64,000 nt of DNA from positions 23,491,554 to 23,555,553 of the forward strand of contig NC_092562.1 of NCBI RefSeq assembly GCF_037975245.1, given 5' to 3'. The first letter of the stretch is position 1. Each line of letters begins with the position of its first letter. This stretch comes from Apostichopus japonicus (lineage: Eukaryota; Echinodermata; Holothuroidea; Aspidochirotida; Stichopodidae). The notes beneath the pieces were generated by a model that made no database searches, was not told where the DNA came from, and saw nothing but the letters and a program-made list of their open reading frames with translations. The position numbers and the translations under genes were made by a program. Shown here one piece after another: positions 24,601-32,745 of the stretch.

Positions 24601-27326
24601 CTAAAAAATTAGCCATAGTGATGAATGTTGAAAGGAAGCATATTTTGTGTGTAATACACATGTATAACATTACATGACAAAATGCACGTTGACAGCTCTA
24701 TTTAATTAATTAAAATAGCCAAGAGTGATTAACAGGGTGAGTAGGAGAAGGCATGGGTTAGAACAATAAATAAACCAAAGGCACACAAACAATGTGATGC
24801 CATTGTTTCTTATCATTTTCAAGTTCATTATGTAAAAAAATAGATTCTTGTCTCTCATTGCGATGGAAAATTTTATGGAGTTTCTTCATTTTTTTACTAA
24901 CAGCAGTGGTGTTGGGCGTAGCAGTGTATTTGTTGCCATGGATATGGCCCTACAGCAGATTGAGGCTAATGGCACAGTGGATGTTTTCAATGTGGTAAGA
25001 CAGATGAGGAATAGAAATCCAAATGTCATCAAGTCAGAGGTGAGTTTAAGTTGTAATAGTTAATAAATACCAATTATAATCAACATGGTGAGTAGTATAG
25101 AATATTGTTCATCAGAAAGTACAATCGACCACACCATCAAAACAGAATTGAGTTTGTGAAGGAGATGCAAGCCCAACCATTGTCATTTGTACATGCCAAA
25201 AAACATCTAACAGCTAACAAAAATATTATTCCATTTGGGAGATATCACAGATTTAATGTTTCTGCACACACAAGCCTATAGACTTGATCATGTTTTTATG
25301 ACATCACTGAGCTGCATGTGCTACAATTGTTTTATGTTTATTATTTATTTATTACAGTATTCATTTCTGTATTTGAAATGCCAAACCCAAAATACTGAAG
25401 TTGTTAATACACATGACATAATGATGCATGTATTGGTTTCAGTGTCAACACTATTAACACTATTCTACCCAAAGAGAATAGGTAAAAGGACTGGGATCCT
25501 AGTGTCACTGTGACATCACAGAGTTTTCTGAGATTTTCTTAGGTGGTTGGGGAGATGGTCTTTACAAAGATCTCTGTAATGTTGGTCAAAGATAATGATT
25601 GGGTTTTGTGTCTCCTATTAAAACTGCACACGATAGATGGCATCTTCAAAACAGATGAGACTAAGATGATGATGAATTGTTATATATGTTATCCAAAAGG
25701 CCTCAAATAAATGAAAATAAAATTCCACTTCATTTAATAACAATATCTGCATCATCCTATAACAAGTGAATTTAAGAAATACTTCATACACATGAGAAAT
25801 AGATATGTCAACAAATTTCGGAAGTTGTTAGTTCTAAATATTAAAAGTAACTGTCCCCTCCTAGTGCTGATAGTCGACTCTTTTTGTGTAGTTTATTAAT
25901 CGCATAGCTCTTCTTGTGATTACTGCAATTACTTGGTTACAGTTACGGTGTCGTCACTGTCATTTTTACATTGCAGAAATACAGTCAAAACAAATCTTTC
26001 ACCATGGTGCACTTTCCTTATTTCATCTTTCGTGTCTTAACGTGTGGTGTCTAAATCATGTTAAAAAATCTACCAATCAAAAACTGTGAACAATTTTCAA
26101 TCTACAACATTTTCTTAAATTCCTTCATTGTAAATCAAATCTTTTGAATGAATCTACAAGGCTACTTCAACTACTAGCACTAACAAAAGCTAACGCGCAA
26201 ACAATTAATACATGTAACACCTTGTAGTGGTGTGATGATAAGTATCCAAGAGCTTTCTGTAGAAGGACATTCTAGGCTAGGCTCTAGTCTAGCAGGCACA
26301 TATTTTGCAAATTGAAACTAAACTACACCGCAATTGACGTAATTCCATCCATCAGACATCCGATAAATGTAAACAAGCCAGAAATGAATTTTATAAACAA
26401 GTTTGAAAAAATGACAAAAACTTTGGCAATCGTAAAAGATTGTTAACCTACAAATGTCCGATTATGTGCAATGATCAAACATTGCTCTCAATTTTGCACT
26501 GCAACAAGCATATTACTGACAAAAAAAAACACATGAATCTAACCAGAGCAAGTGTTTGTCGATTTTAACAAAGCACAGTGCTAGCTAGCTGGTCACTGGG
26601 GTCGGTCAACTGTATATAAACTTACTGATGAAATACAATACTGTATATTTGAGCATAGGACAAACCTTCTAGGCTAGGCTTTAGTGTTGTTTTTGACAGG
26701 TTAGGTTTTTTCCAAAAGCAGATTATGTGTAGTGCTAGCCTGTGGTGGAGTAATCGTAACTTATGTTTTGAGGGCGATTAATCAAACTTCCAAAGTGTAT
26801 TCACGACTAATGGCAATGAATTTATTACGAATATCAGCACCAGACCCTTCCCGTTGTTTTTTTTTCCTTTTCTTTGGTAAGAAATTCCTTAAAGTGAAAA
26901 CTGTGAGCAGTAAAATTAAAATAATATGACAAATTTCATCATATCCCCCTCTCATCAGTAAAAGTTATCGACTTTCTATTGTATACCATTCATTGCTTAT
27001 GGTGCTATATATGTACATATATATGTAATTTATGATAAGTTATTGCTGTGAACAGTAGAACAGTGTGCTCGATACAATGAGTAAAAGGTAGTGTGTTACC
27101 TGATGATCACTCCAGTAAGCATGAAACTAAGTTGTAACCTCATGGTTCGTGTACATTACTGCTATATACATATATCTGTATTTTTATCATCCTGCTTTCA
27201 AATTGTAGATAACACTTAAGCCTTCTATTTTTCTGTTTGTCATTACAGGAAGATTATTTACTGTGCTACCAAATTATCCAATCAGTTGCAAGTAAAGAAG
27301 AGAACTATGAAAATCTGAAGTATTAG
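303..27326 (+). CDS. Receptor-type protein tyrosine phosphatase with Tie-like Ig/FN3 ectodomain (5' partial)
   Basis: Type I membrane receptor expected to remove phosphate from phosphotyrosine at the inner face of the plasma membrane. Exons: 303-626, 2369-2683, 3201-3268, 3733-3961, 4517-4631, 5237-5310, 7337-7578, 9969-10056, 10988-11064, 11257-11293, 12103-12200, 13834-13959, 14621-14769, 16634-16769, 17209-17331, 18100-18190, 18871-18947, 19420-19554, 22715-22843, 24163-24302, 24904-25039, 27249-27326. They splice into one open frame of 994 residues (numbered from the first whole codon). Layout: Ig 1-107, FN3-1 108-212, FN3-2 213-312, transmembrane 327-347, juxtamembrane 351-455, PTP D1 about 456-715, PTP D2 about 720-990. 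D1 has WPD (D614), HCSAGVGRTG (C646, R652) and Q690, so it should be active. D2 keeps C923 and R929 but has WPE, as in regulatory D2 domains. The C terminus is short and ends NYENLKY. The start codon, signal peptide and probably more Ig/EGF modules lie left of the window. D2 resembles the R2 (kappa/mu/LAR) group, while the ectodomain looks Tie-like. Confidence 0.93.
627..2368 (+). other. Intron between Ig and FN3-1 exons
   Basis: 1.74 kb, AT-rich. I see no exon, RNA gene or mobile element in it. Short open frames at 1545-1844 have no splice or domain support. It ends at TCTATTCAG. Confidence 0.7.
2369..2683 (+). CDS. RPTP exon: fibronectin type III domain 1
   Basis: Phase 1-1 exon encoding a complete FN3 domain: SITIKW at strand B, VVSYIVHYR at strand C, YAFSVSAVRE at strand F, and a PITVKT end. 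The stretch REGDMGEGPMGPP near the end is strongly reminiscent of the first FN3 of Tie receptors. Donor ATG|GTAAGT. Confidence 0.92.
2757..2845 (+). repeat. 36-bp tandem duplication resembling an FN3 strand, possible exon relic
   Basis: Two 36-bp copies begin at 2761 and 2797 and differ at a few bases. Read in one frame each gives EVTMIVxWSN, like the B strand of an FN3 domain, and the second copy runs to a GTT|GTAAGT donor-like site at about 2840. No acceptor gives an open frame compatible with the phase 1 exon before it, so it is not joined to the gene. Confidence 0.5.
3201..3268 (+). CDS. RPTP exon: FN3 domain 2, first part
   Basis: Phase 1-0 exon of 22 whole codons, RITPTAVM...LNVTWQ, giving strands A and B of the second FN3 domain with the conserved W. 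Acceptor TTATTTACAG, donor CAG|GTATGC. Confidence 0.85.
3733..3961 (+). CDS. RPTP exon: FN3 domain 2, second part
   Basis: Phase 0-1 exon. SYTIYYKVDG, TTVEGLEPGEKYTFMV and a VTVPG end give strands C to G of an FN3 domain. An acceptor at 3732 (CAATAG) fits the phase. A nearer-consensus CTTGCAG at 3757 would drop eight codons and add a frame problem, so 3733 is preferred. Confidence 0.85.
3962..4516 (+). other. Intron before the transmembrane exon
   Basis: 555 bp, nothing recognisable except splice signals. Confidence 0.6.
4517..4631 (+). CDS. RPTP exon: transmembrane segment
   Basis: Phase 1-2 exon. A Pro/Asn-rich stalk is followed by a single hydrophobic helix (residues about 327-347, WIVSIPLTVLLIIILLIVVY) and then a Tyr-Arg stop-transfer end. 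Acceptor CTTTAG, donor CAG|GTAACT. Confidence 0.92.
5237..5310 (+). CDS. RPTP exon: cytoplasmic juxtamembrane start
   Basis: Phase 2-1 exon giving RKTSKPPQPRF and a Ser/Pro/Asn-rich stretch. The basic residues straight after the helix fit the cytoplasmic side (positive-inside). Donor GAAG|GTATTG. Confidence 0.82.
5887..6062. mobile_element. Small MITE-like element flanked by TTAA
   Basis: 176 bp between TTAA at 5883-5886 and TTAA at 6063-6066. The ends are imperfect inverted repeats (AGGCATTGAACACTC versus AGGGTGTGAAGACTC, 11 of 15 identical). It is richer in CpG than the intron around it. TTAA flanks suggest a piggyBac-type non-autonomous element. It sits in the intron after the juxtamembrane exon and has no coding capacity. 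Confidence 0.45.
6067..7336 (+). other. Rest of juxtamembrane intron
   Basis: Non-coding and AT-rich. Open frames at 6327-6536 and 6607-6900 have no domain or splice support. Ends at the AAACAG acceptor at 7336. Confidence 0.55.
7337..7578 (+). CDS. RPTP exon: juxtamembrane segment into PTP D1
   Basis: Phase 1-0 exon. A Pro/Ser/Thr-rich linker containing NTYEVPDIV is followed by a helical segment, LEEYFRRNKQNLVQEFQ. That corresponds to the helix-turn-helix wedge that precedes the first phosphatase domain in RPTPs. Donor CAG|GTAAGG. Confidence 0.9.
7579..9968 (+). other. Intron before the KNR-loop exon
   Basis: 2.39 kb. It holds a (GATTT)n microsatellite at about 8116-8150 and a possible decayed copy of the following exon near 9825-9890. 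No other structure is recognised. Confidence 0.6.
8116..8150. repeat. (GATTT)n microsatellite
   Basis: About six copies of the pentamer GATTT with one interruption (TTTATTT). Confidence 0.85.
9969..10056 (+). CDS. RPTP exon: PTP D1 phosphotyrosine-loop region
   Basis: Phase 0-1 exon ending GNRKKNRFRKMFT. This is the phosphotyrosine-recognition loop, normally KNRY. Here the Tyr is Phe. Acceptor TTTCTCAG, donor ACCT|GTAAGT. Confidence 0.9.
10988..11064 (+). CDS. RPTP exon: PTP D1, DHSRV motif
   Basis: Phase 1-0 exon. The split codon gives Tyr, so the joined text reads YDHSRVVLEKL, then DSDYYNASYIL. These are the canonical YDHSRV and YINANY motifs of PTP domains. Acceptor CATTGCAG, donor TTG|GTATGA. 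Confidence 0.94.
11257..11293 (+). CDS. RPTP exon: PTP D1 micro-exon, IASQ motif
   Basis: 37-bp exon giving DQRGETSLIASQ, equivalent to the family's YIATQGPL segment. Its length and phases (0-1) are exactly what the flanking exons need. Acceptor TTTTGCAG, donor AAG|GTAATG. Confidence 0.9.
12103..12200 (+). CDS. RPTP exon: PTP D1, DFWR and VMLT motifs
   Basis: Phase 1-0 exon reading NDFWRLIWQEK then TIVMLTNLTEYGK, the DFWRMVWE..VMLT..E.GK core of PTP domains. Donor AAG|GTGAAT. Confidence 0.95.
12350..13000 (-). pseudogene. Decayed LINE reverse-transcriptase C-terminal fragment
   Basis: On the - strand, going down from about 13000, translated pieces read LYKSLVLPHLEVAIQAWNPY, then TRMIPVLRHLPYNKRL, then RRLRGDLIEAFK, then NVRRHIFSVTVVSEWNALP. 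These are the standard motifs at the 3' end of non-LTR retrotransposon RT ORFs (CR1/L2/Jockey type). They lie in different frames, so there are at least two frameshifts (near 12795 and 12605). It is an antisense insertion in the intron after the VMLT exon, 5'-truncated as is usual for LINEs. Confidence 0.85.
13834..13959 (+). CDS. RPTP exon: PTP D1, QYWP motif
   Basis: Phase 0-0 exon of 42 codons: DRCTQYWPNHEG (the C.QYWP motif), then FGTIVVS and an ELQVVN strand. Acceptor GGTACAG, donor AAT|GTAAAA (weak consensus, but the frame demands it). Confidence 0.92.
14621..14769 (+). CDS. RPTP exon: PTP D1, WPD loop and first half of P-loop
   Basis: Phase 0-2 exon. It carries QLHYTTWPDMDVP (general-acid Asp at residue 614) and ends VLIHC with the catalytic Cys 646. 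The usual WPDHGVP is WPDMDVP. Donor CAG|GTAAAC splits the Ser codon of the P-loop. Confidence 0.96.
14770..16633 (+). other. Intron inside the D1 P-loop
   Basis: 1.86 kb with a C-run near 15716-15729. Nothing else is recognised. An intron at this exact place in the HC|S codon recurs in the second PTP domain (24303-24903). Confidence 0.6.
16634..16769 (+). CDS. RPTP exon: PTP D1 P-loop and Q-loop
   Basis: Phase 2-0 exon. With the preceding exon it completes HCSAGVGRTGTF (R652), continues through ARKNRINMVQTE and so includes the Q-loop Gln (690). All catalytic residues of a classical PTP are present. Confidence 0.97.
17209..17331 (+). CDS. RPTP exon: end of PTP D1 and D1-D2 linker
   Basis: Phase 0-0 exon of 41 codons: KQYNFIYESLVDFYL (D1 C-terminal helix), then a linker and ALTREFD at the start of D2. 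Donor GAT|GTAAGT. Confidence 0.92.
17852..17946 (+). pseudogene. Duplicated copy of the first D2 exon with an in-frame stop (relic or poison exon)
   Basis: The sequence around 17852-17905 is clearly similar to 18077-18130, including CTCCAT..CTGTCT..GCAG and the exon start. From the GCAG at 17871-17874, phase 0 gives LPKRVVQGRKSK, comparable with LLNRVVIRGKTR of the real exon at 18100, and hits TAA at 17944-17946. The offset is about 225 bp. If spliced in, it would end the protein before D2. Confidence 0.6.
18100..18190 (+). CDS. RPTP exon: start of PTP D2
   Basis: Phase 0-1 exon reading LLNRVVIRGKTRHID to KIRFKETEPS. The position of the KNRY loop is degenerate. Acceptor TTTTTGCAG, donor CCAA|GTAAAT. 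Confidence 0.85.
18871..18947 (+). CDS. RPTP exon: PTP D2, YINATGYR motif
   Basis: Phase 1-0 exon ending SNYINATGYR, equivalent to YINANYIDGYR. The usual DHSRV before it is missing, replaced by DKGSIFL. Same length (77 bp) and phases as the D1 exon at 10988-11064, which fits ancient duplication of the PTP domain. Confidence 0.9.
19420..19554 (+). CDS. RPTP exon: PTP D2, DFW and VMLN motifs
   Basis: Phase 0-0 exon: FITTQSPLPNTVEDFW then CPVIVMLNKLDLEDK. This is the standard TQ.PLPNTV.DFW..V..VMLN segment of RPTP D2 domains. Confidence 0.95.
19555..22714 (+). other. Long intron in PTP D2
   Basis: 3.16 kb, the longest D2 intron. Apart from the tandem repeat at 21735-22420, it holds only T-rich sequence. 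Confidence 0.6.
21735..22420. repeat. Divergent tandem repeat, about 230-260 bp period
   Basis: Three units align at their TCAAACTTGGTGGGTAGGTG core (at about 21790, 22022 and 22280). Each is followed by ACAAGATATGTAGA.AATGATGGGAC and GGTCAAATTGGCC where present. Related units occur at 48150-48830 and, more distantly, at 32575-32740 and 59870-60300. Confidence 0.75.
22715..22843 (+). CDS. RPTP exon: PTP D2, QYWP motif
   Basis: Phase 0-0 exon: TCAQYWPDEGATQYGF, then the strand FIHREFEVSHAKSK. Equivalent to the D1 exon at 13834-13959. Donor AAG|GTATGT. Confidence 0.94.
23578..23672. repeat. 35-bp tandem repeat
   Basis: Units start with GTAATATGAYATAACACA at 23578, 23613 and 23648, spaced exactly 35 bp, about 2.7 copies. 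Intronic. Confidence 0.8.
24163..24302 (+). CDS. RPTP exon: PTP D2, degenerate WPD loop
   Basis: Phase 0-2 exon: HQLQLLNWPEDRNFS, with Glu 892 in place of the general-acid Asp, and an end at MLVHC (Cys 923). The WPE substitution is common in catalytically silent D2 domains. Confidence 0.94.
24904..25039 (+). CDS. RPTP exon: PTP D2 P-loop
   Basis: Phase 2-0 exon. It completes HCISGVGRSS (Cys 923, Arg 929 kept; Ala to Ser and Thr-Gly to Ser-Ser), then VFNVVRQMRNRNPNVIKSE, where the Q-loop Gln is Lys. 136 bp, exactly the length of the D1 counterpart. Confidence 0.95.
25040..27248 (+). other. Last intron of the RPTP gene
   Basis: 2.2 kb, AT-rich. No exon, repeat or RNA recognised. Short open frames at 25235-25513 and 26732-26929 have no support. 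Confidence 0.6.
27249..27326 (+). CDS. RPTP last exon and stop
   Basis: Phase 0 exon of 25 codons plus TAG. It gives EDYLLCYQIIQS (D2 C-terminal helix) and a short tail, KEENYENLKY. The YEN motif fits the pYxN pattern bound by Grb2-type SH2 domains, if phosphorylated. Acceptor CATTACAG. Confidence 0.92.
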   Translation, partial: EDYLLCYQIIQSVASKEENYENLKY

Positions 27327-27588
27327 AGTTCTAGATGGTCTTTATGTACCACCAAGTCCTACTATGACCCCGCCCCTCTCCTTTTCCCATGCCCCAGAGT
27401 GACCCATATCTCTGTTGCAGTGTTCGTTATGGATGGTATATTTCCAACCAAACAGTCATAATTAGCAAATAGAAAAAACTGACACTATCATGACAACACG
27501 TTGGAACTGGAGGTTAACCAGATCTAGAATGAATCCAGATGACAAAGGTTCCTTGACCTTAAAATTTGAAGAAATTCATAGTGGAGGC

Positions 27589-27594
27589 AATAAA
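27589..27594 (+). terminator. Candidate polyadenylation signal of the RPTP gene
   Basis: AATAAA 263 bp after the stop codon, the first on the + strand. Further AATAAA hexamers lie at about 27970 and 31210, so the true 3' end is not fixed. Confidence 0.35.
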
Positions 27595-27760
27595 ATCAGT
27601 TTCACCAGTCTGCATCGGCATGTGTGTTTGTCTCTGTCTTCTTGTTTTTGCTCATGCTTAATCAATAGCATGCAAACAATATTGTGTTACCTTTTAAATG
27701 TGGTATTAGGGAATTAATACTTTCACCAGCCTGCTGTAAAATGCTTGCTCTTTACTTTCG

Positions 27761-28160
27761 GTGACAGTAGACAAAGAATCATCTAGTAAGGTGTGGAAGA
27801 TAGGAGTAGCCTAGTCTTTCTATAGTCTTTCAATTATTTAATAGAAGTAAAACAAATTTGTTAATTGTAGCTGTCTGTTAACATGTACATATGAGTGAAA
27901 GTTGACACACATTTGGCAAGGCAAGGTGTTGAAAATAAGAGTAGACTTTCTCTATTGTCTTTCAATTAATTAATAAAAATAAAATGTGTATTAGCTGTCT
28001 GTTAACATGTATATATGAGTGACAGTAGACACACCCTAATGAAGCAAGGCTAGGCGTTCAAAAGGAGTAGTCTTTCTCCCTATAATCTTTCAATTGTTTA
28101 TTAGAAGAAATTCAAATTTACTAATTTGTGCTTACTTTTAACATCTACATAGGTAGAGTA
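27761..28160. repeat. Divergent tandem repeat, about 125-134 bp period
   Basis: Three units start with GTGAMAGTWGACACA at 27761, 27895 and 28019. Each is followed by AGGAGTAG..TCTTTCT and GCTGTCTGTTAACATGTA. A fourth, diverged unit lies at 28767-28930. It follows the RPTP gene and may be in its 3' UTR. Confidence 0.75.
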
Positions 28161-29089
28161 GTCCCTCCATTCTTTCCATTTCTTTAATAGTGATAATATA
28201 ACAACTAGTATTATTGAATGTAGCTGCCAAAATCAAGGCATACATGTAGCCAAAGTTATATGGAAACGGGTGCACTTAAATAACTTGATTGCATAACATG
28301 ATTGAGTATTTACTTTAAATACTTCATCACATCGTGAGTGATACCACCGTTAGAATTTCTACTTTATCATATTGAAATTGATATCAAACTGGCTACAATT
28401 GGTCAAACTGCTGAAGCTGTGGCTTACATGTGGGAGCACTTTCTAAGTGTATAACAGAACAAACTTTAGCAAACAGAAAAGTCCCCATACAGGGTAATTG
28501 TTCTTTCAGTCAAATCATTTGAGAATTTAACAGCCTTGCATAGCATTGTAAAAAAAACAGGTTGAGCAGGAGAGGGGAGGAGAATGTTATGAATTGCAAC
28601 ATTTGGAGTATTTGTGATCAACTAAAACATCAAGTTGCATGACATTGTTCCCTTCTGATACACCATTGTTTAGATTAGTCTGTTGCAATGGTCATATAGA
28701 ATAATTTGCGCAAGTGCGTCATTTTCTTGGTTGCATGGCCAGAGTAGGAGCACAGGATACATTTGAGTGATAGTAGCCAATCACTCATCTAGCAAGAAGT
28801 TGTGGAATTTGTGGGAATCTCTAGTCTTTCAAATATTTTTAAGAGAAGTTAAGAGAACTAATAGTTGTCTAATAGTTAAAACATGTAGTATTGTCAATTG
28901 TAGCTGCTAAGTGGTAATAACATGGGATGAATGCAACAGTTAGTCACAGTTCCTTGACTAGTTCCTTTCAAGTAAATGTTATTTTTAGACTACTTCCTTC
29001 GAATTGTATTACAAGGTATCATACCATGACAGTCTGCATGTGAAGTAACCAGGTCAATTTGTCTCACATTGCCATCACTCTGAAGACAT

Positions 29090-30110
29090 AATTTAATTCC
29101 AATTGAATGCTGTCTTCATTTCGTTTTCTTTTATCTGTTTTCTATATTGTTATTACATTTGCATTTTGCAAGCAAAAGTTTGAATTTGCAATGGTCTAAC
29201 TGAAGTTCAATTTGTATTTAGTATTTACTCTCGCTTTTCTGGGCTGTTTTCTCATCATCCTTGCATCATAATGATGATAATATCACAAATGACTATCTCA
29301 AAAGCAGGTCACCTAGTTGTGGAAATGGTACTTATTCTATGAGGTTTCATACTTTCATTGCGCACCCCAACAAATTATCCCACATGAATATCTTTCTGTG
29401 AATCTCCATGCCAAGCAGCTTAGGGTTTTCATCACCTGGAAGAAAGATGTGATATGAATTTGAATGATAATGTTATCCTTATATTTCTTTCTTTTCTGTT
29501 TGTCTACTTTTACTTTCCTTTTTGGAAGTAAAAGTTTTAATTTTAAATGATTTTATGGAATTGCAGTTGAAAAGTTTTAATTTTCCACCAGAGTATATTT
29601 TGCTTTAAAAAAAATTCTCCTCTTTGTAATACCTCTTGCATTAAAATGCAAATATCATGAATGACTACGAGAAACAAGTAATATTTGATGTGAAAGAACT
29701 ACTTTTAGAGATTATTGCCTGCCAAGAATAAAACTTTTCTTCCAAAGTGAGAGGATGCGGCCTGTGAAGCAATTGAAGACAGTGGCTGGGTTCTTTATCA
29801 CTGTAATGTGAAGAAAAATGTTCTACGAATTCAAATGTTAATGTTTTCTCAACACTTCACTTTGTTTTGTTGTTTTTCTTCCAGTTTTTTTTCTTCTCTT
29901 CTCATTTTCAGACTAAAAGTTTAATTTGAACCTTTTTATTGAATTGCAGTTGCCAAGTTTGAGATTTATAGTCTATTTTTTTATCACATGGTTTGTTTTT
30001 ACTTTTGCCTTGCATCAGGATGGTAATATAATTAATCAAGTCAGCAAGTCATACAAGTATGTTGTGGAAATGTTGCTTCGCTGATTATTGGCTATCAAGA
30101 TATTATATTG
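29090..30110. repeat. Divergent tandem repeat, about 375 bp period
   Basis: Matching landmarks recur: the TGAATTGCAGTTG region near 29190, 29565 and 29945; TTGCAT..AATATCA.GAATGACTA at about 29264, 29637 and 30015; and GTTGTGGAAATG at about 29318 and 30062. Nearly three old units, no open frame conserved between them. Confidence 0.6.
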
Positions 30111-30731
30111 TTACCAATTATATCTTACATGGGCAGTTCTCACAGAATCAAGAAACTTTCCTTTCTTCAAATAACAGTTTTGGTGCAATGATATAGATTC
30201 ACACTCATTCAGTATTTCCTTTAACTGACTTCATTTATCATTAAAAATGAATTATTTTCATGAAATGTATGATATTATTTCAGATTAGATGTATATGTAC
30301 ATCCTTTATCATTTGCGCATTACTGTTTTCCTTAAAATGAACAAAAAATGCAATGCTGTTGAAATGCAGGTAACAGGGTTAATTCCTTTAACGTTAATAT
30401 TTTATCATTACAAATGTATTATTTTCACTTTCATCATATATCTTAGTAAAACTTACGAGTGAGTAATTCTTATAATAAACAGGGTCAAATCGTTCCTTCT
30501 TTTATGTTACACTTTTAATGAACGACTTTGAATTGCAACTTAGGCACAATAATTTAATGAATTTGGTTTCTGATAATTAGAATAATAATTTTCACATCAT
30601 TTTTCTATATCAGTTGCTGATTTATGCAAGGGTTTTATGACATTGTTGTTAAGTTTGTCTTAAGAACTAGTTAAGAACAATTATCTAATAGACACTACCA
30701 TTTACACTTTATTTTCTGATCTGTTATTCAC

Positions 30732-31690
30732 ACATAATTTTGACAATTTCTGAGAGCGAAATCAGTGCTAAAAAATTAACCACAGATCTCATACGCAAAA
30801 TCAAAAAATCAAAATCGGTTGGAAATCGCAGTCGGCAGAAACTGCGCACAGAATATTTCTAACAAAACGCCATTTCTATTCCTTGCAAGTACCATTGTTA
30901 CGAACACGCAACCGCTTAAAAATATATACTGACTAAAGTCGAGGTCTCACTGGCAATTGCCTGAATTACAACACACCAGTTACTGGACAGCAGTTATGGG
31001 ATAACAAGCAGTACAAAATGAGCTAATATGTTACATGGAATAAGATATCCATCAATGTGTCACATGATAATATACTGTAAAAGGAAAAAAATAGTGAACT
31101 ATTATGAAATAATTATCTCCTAAATTACCAAATGAGAATGCTCCTTGTGTTGCAGCTTGAAGAGTTGTGGTAATACATTTTATATTTTTATCTTGGGTAC
31201 ACATTCAGAAATAAATGGTATGAATAAACATTTTCAATCTTTCCATTTTTATGGATTAAGAGTACCAAAAGGTCCGCCCCCCTCCCCTACCTCTGATTCT
31301 TCTGGTCCCCTTTCAGCATAAATGCATCACATGAAGACATTCTATCGCACACTCCTCTTCCCATTACAAATTGCTACTATTTTAATTCCAAGATGCGGTT
31401 CACTGAACCACGGCCCTCATTGTCTAGGGATTTTCCGTTTTTGTGCTTTTTTTTCTCGAAATAGGAAACAATGAAGTTTCAAGAGTGCGCTCATAATTGA
31501 CTCTTCCAAACAATTCTCATTAATACCTTGAATACTGCAGCAGATGTTTTATCCTCAATTCAAGCATAATTGTGCCAATTTCTGACAGCGAAATCTGTGC
31601 TAAATATTCGAAACTATAAGAAAAAACGCAATACGTTTTGAAAATTGCGGTCGGCAGAAGTTGCTCGCGGACTGATGCTTCCAAAACGCG
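30732..31690. repeat. Dispersed 140-bp direct repeat (two copies)
   Basis: Copy 1 at 30732-30870 and copy 2 at 31565-31690 share CATAATT.TG.CAATTTCTGA, CAGCGAAATC.GTGCTAA and CGGTCGGCAGAA. Both are richer in CG than the surrounding DNA. Nature unknown. Confidence 0.6.
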
Positions 31691-32019
31691 TGAAGGAGCC
31701 TTGCTCGAATGCTTCTGAACTGGGCGTCTGAAACACTAGCTACATCACTAATTATGTCATGATACTCATTTTGTTTCCATTGACCACACCAGACAACTTT
31801 TTACTATTAACTGACTACAATTGGCATTGAGTGTTGATCATGATGATGAATGAGTCTTGCATAGACTTTCTTTTATGTTTGATAAAGCTGCATCCCGGAC
31901 TCACAAACCAAATTCTTACCCATAACTGACTCATTATTTTCTTCCTTGTTGTGCGAGGGAAGGAATAGTAGAGGCTATTGTCTTTAGTTACAGAAAGTTT
32001 GACGTATACCAAATATTCG

Positions 32020-32094
32020 AGAAACTTCCTTTCTCAGAGGGTTGTGAACGAATGGAATGACTTGCCAGTTGTCCTTTCTAAAAGTGTCAAATAG
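32020..32094 (+). pseudogene. LINE reverse-transcriptase C-terminal remnant
   Basis: A short + strand frame reads RNFLSQRVVNEWNDLP and ends in TAG. This is the hallmark C-terminal block of non-LTR retrotransposon RTs. Upstream, similar codons can be followed only through stops, so it is a dead fragment. It shares the motif with the fragment at 12350-13000 but lies on the other strand. Confidence 0.7.
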
Positions 32095-32559
32095 GATATG
32101 AGGTTTCGGTGTTAAGATTTTTCAAAGGGCCATAGATGGGGACTATATGTCTTGATTGATCCTTTCTTAAATAAAAGTTTACTTATTTACTCAGTGAGCA
32201 GACAGAAGCGACCTCGTTCCTACCGAAAGAATTGGAAACATAACACTTTCAAATGTTTACAGCGATTCTGAACTGTCAGCAGTCGGGAATGATATCAAAA
32301 TGAATGGAGGTAAATCTGTTTTTACCTCCATGGAATGATGTAATCAAATTTGAGATCAGAATTAATCTGTCAATATTTCTACTTAGGTTCGAGTTCATTT
32401 GTTTGGTTATTTGTTTAATTTATTCCTCTTCTTTTATGGTGGTCCCGCGTAAATATATGTGTGTCTACGCACGTTGGATACTGTTTGTTTTGCTTTTTTT
32501 TTTTTTTTTTCTGTTTTCGCTTTGTTGGCCTTTTGGTTTCTATGACAACAGAACCCTAT

Positions 32560-32745
32560 GCAGTCATGATGGCGTGTGTGTAACGCCTTGCTTGTAAATA
32601 CGATATCTCGAGAAGACTTACATTGATGAATCTCATACTTGACAAATAGACCCACCATATTGAGTAACATAACCTTATTGCTTTTAGTGGAGGTCAAACG
32701 GCATCTGAGATCACCAGGGTTCAAGTATTGAAATCTTTGTAAGCA
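32560..32745. repeat. Single unit of an interspersed repeat (also at 59870-60300)
   Basis: ATGATGGCGTGTGTGTAACGCC, CTTGTAAATACGATATCTCG and GGAGGTCAAA match 59875-60010 in the same order. A T-run at about 32495-32510 lies just before. Confidence 0.6.

Noticed and set aside
303-27326. Assignment of the RPTP to VE-PTP (PTPRB)
   Set aside because: VE-PTP has a single PTP domain and many FN3 repeats; this protein has two PTP domains and an Ig domain, so only a functional analogy is suggested.
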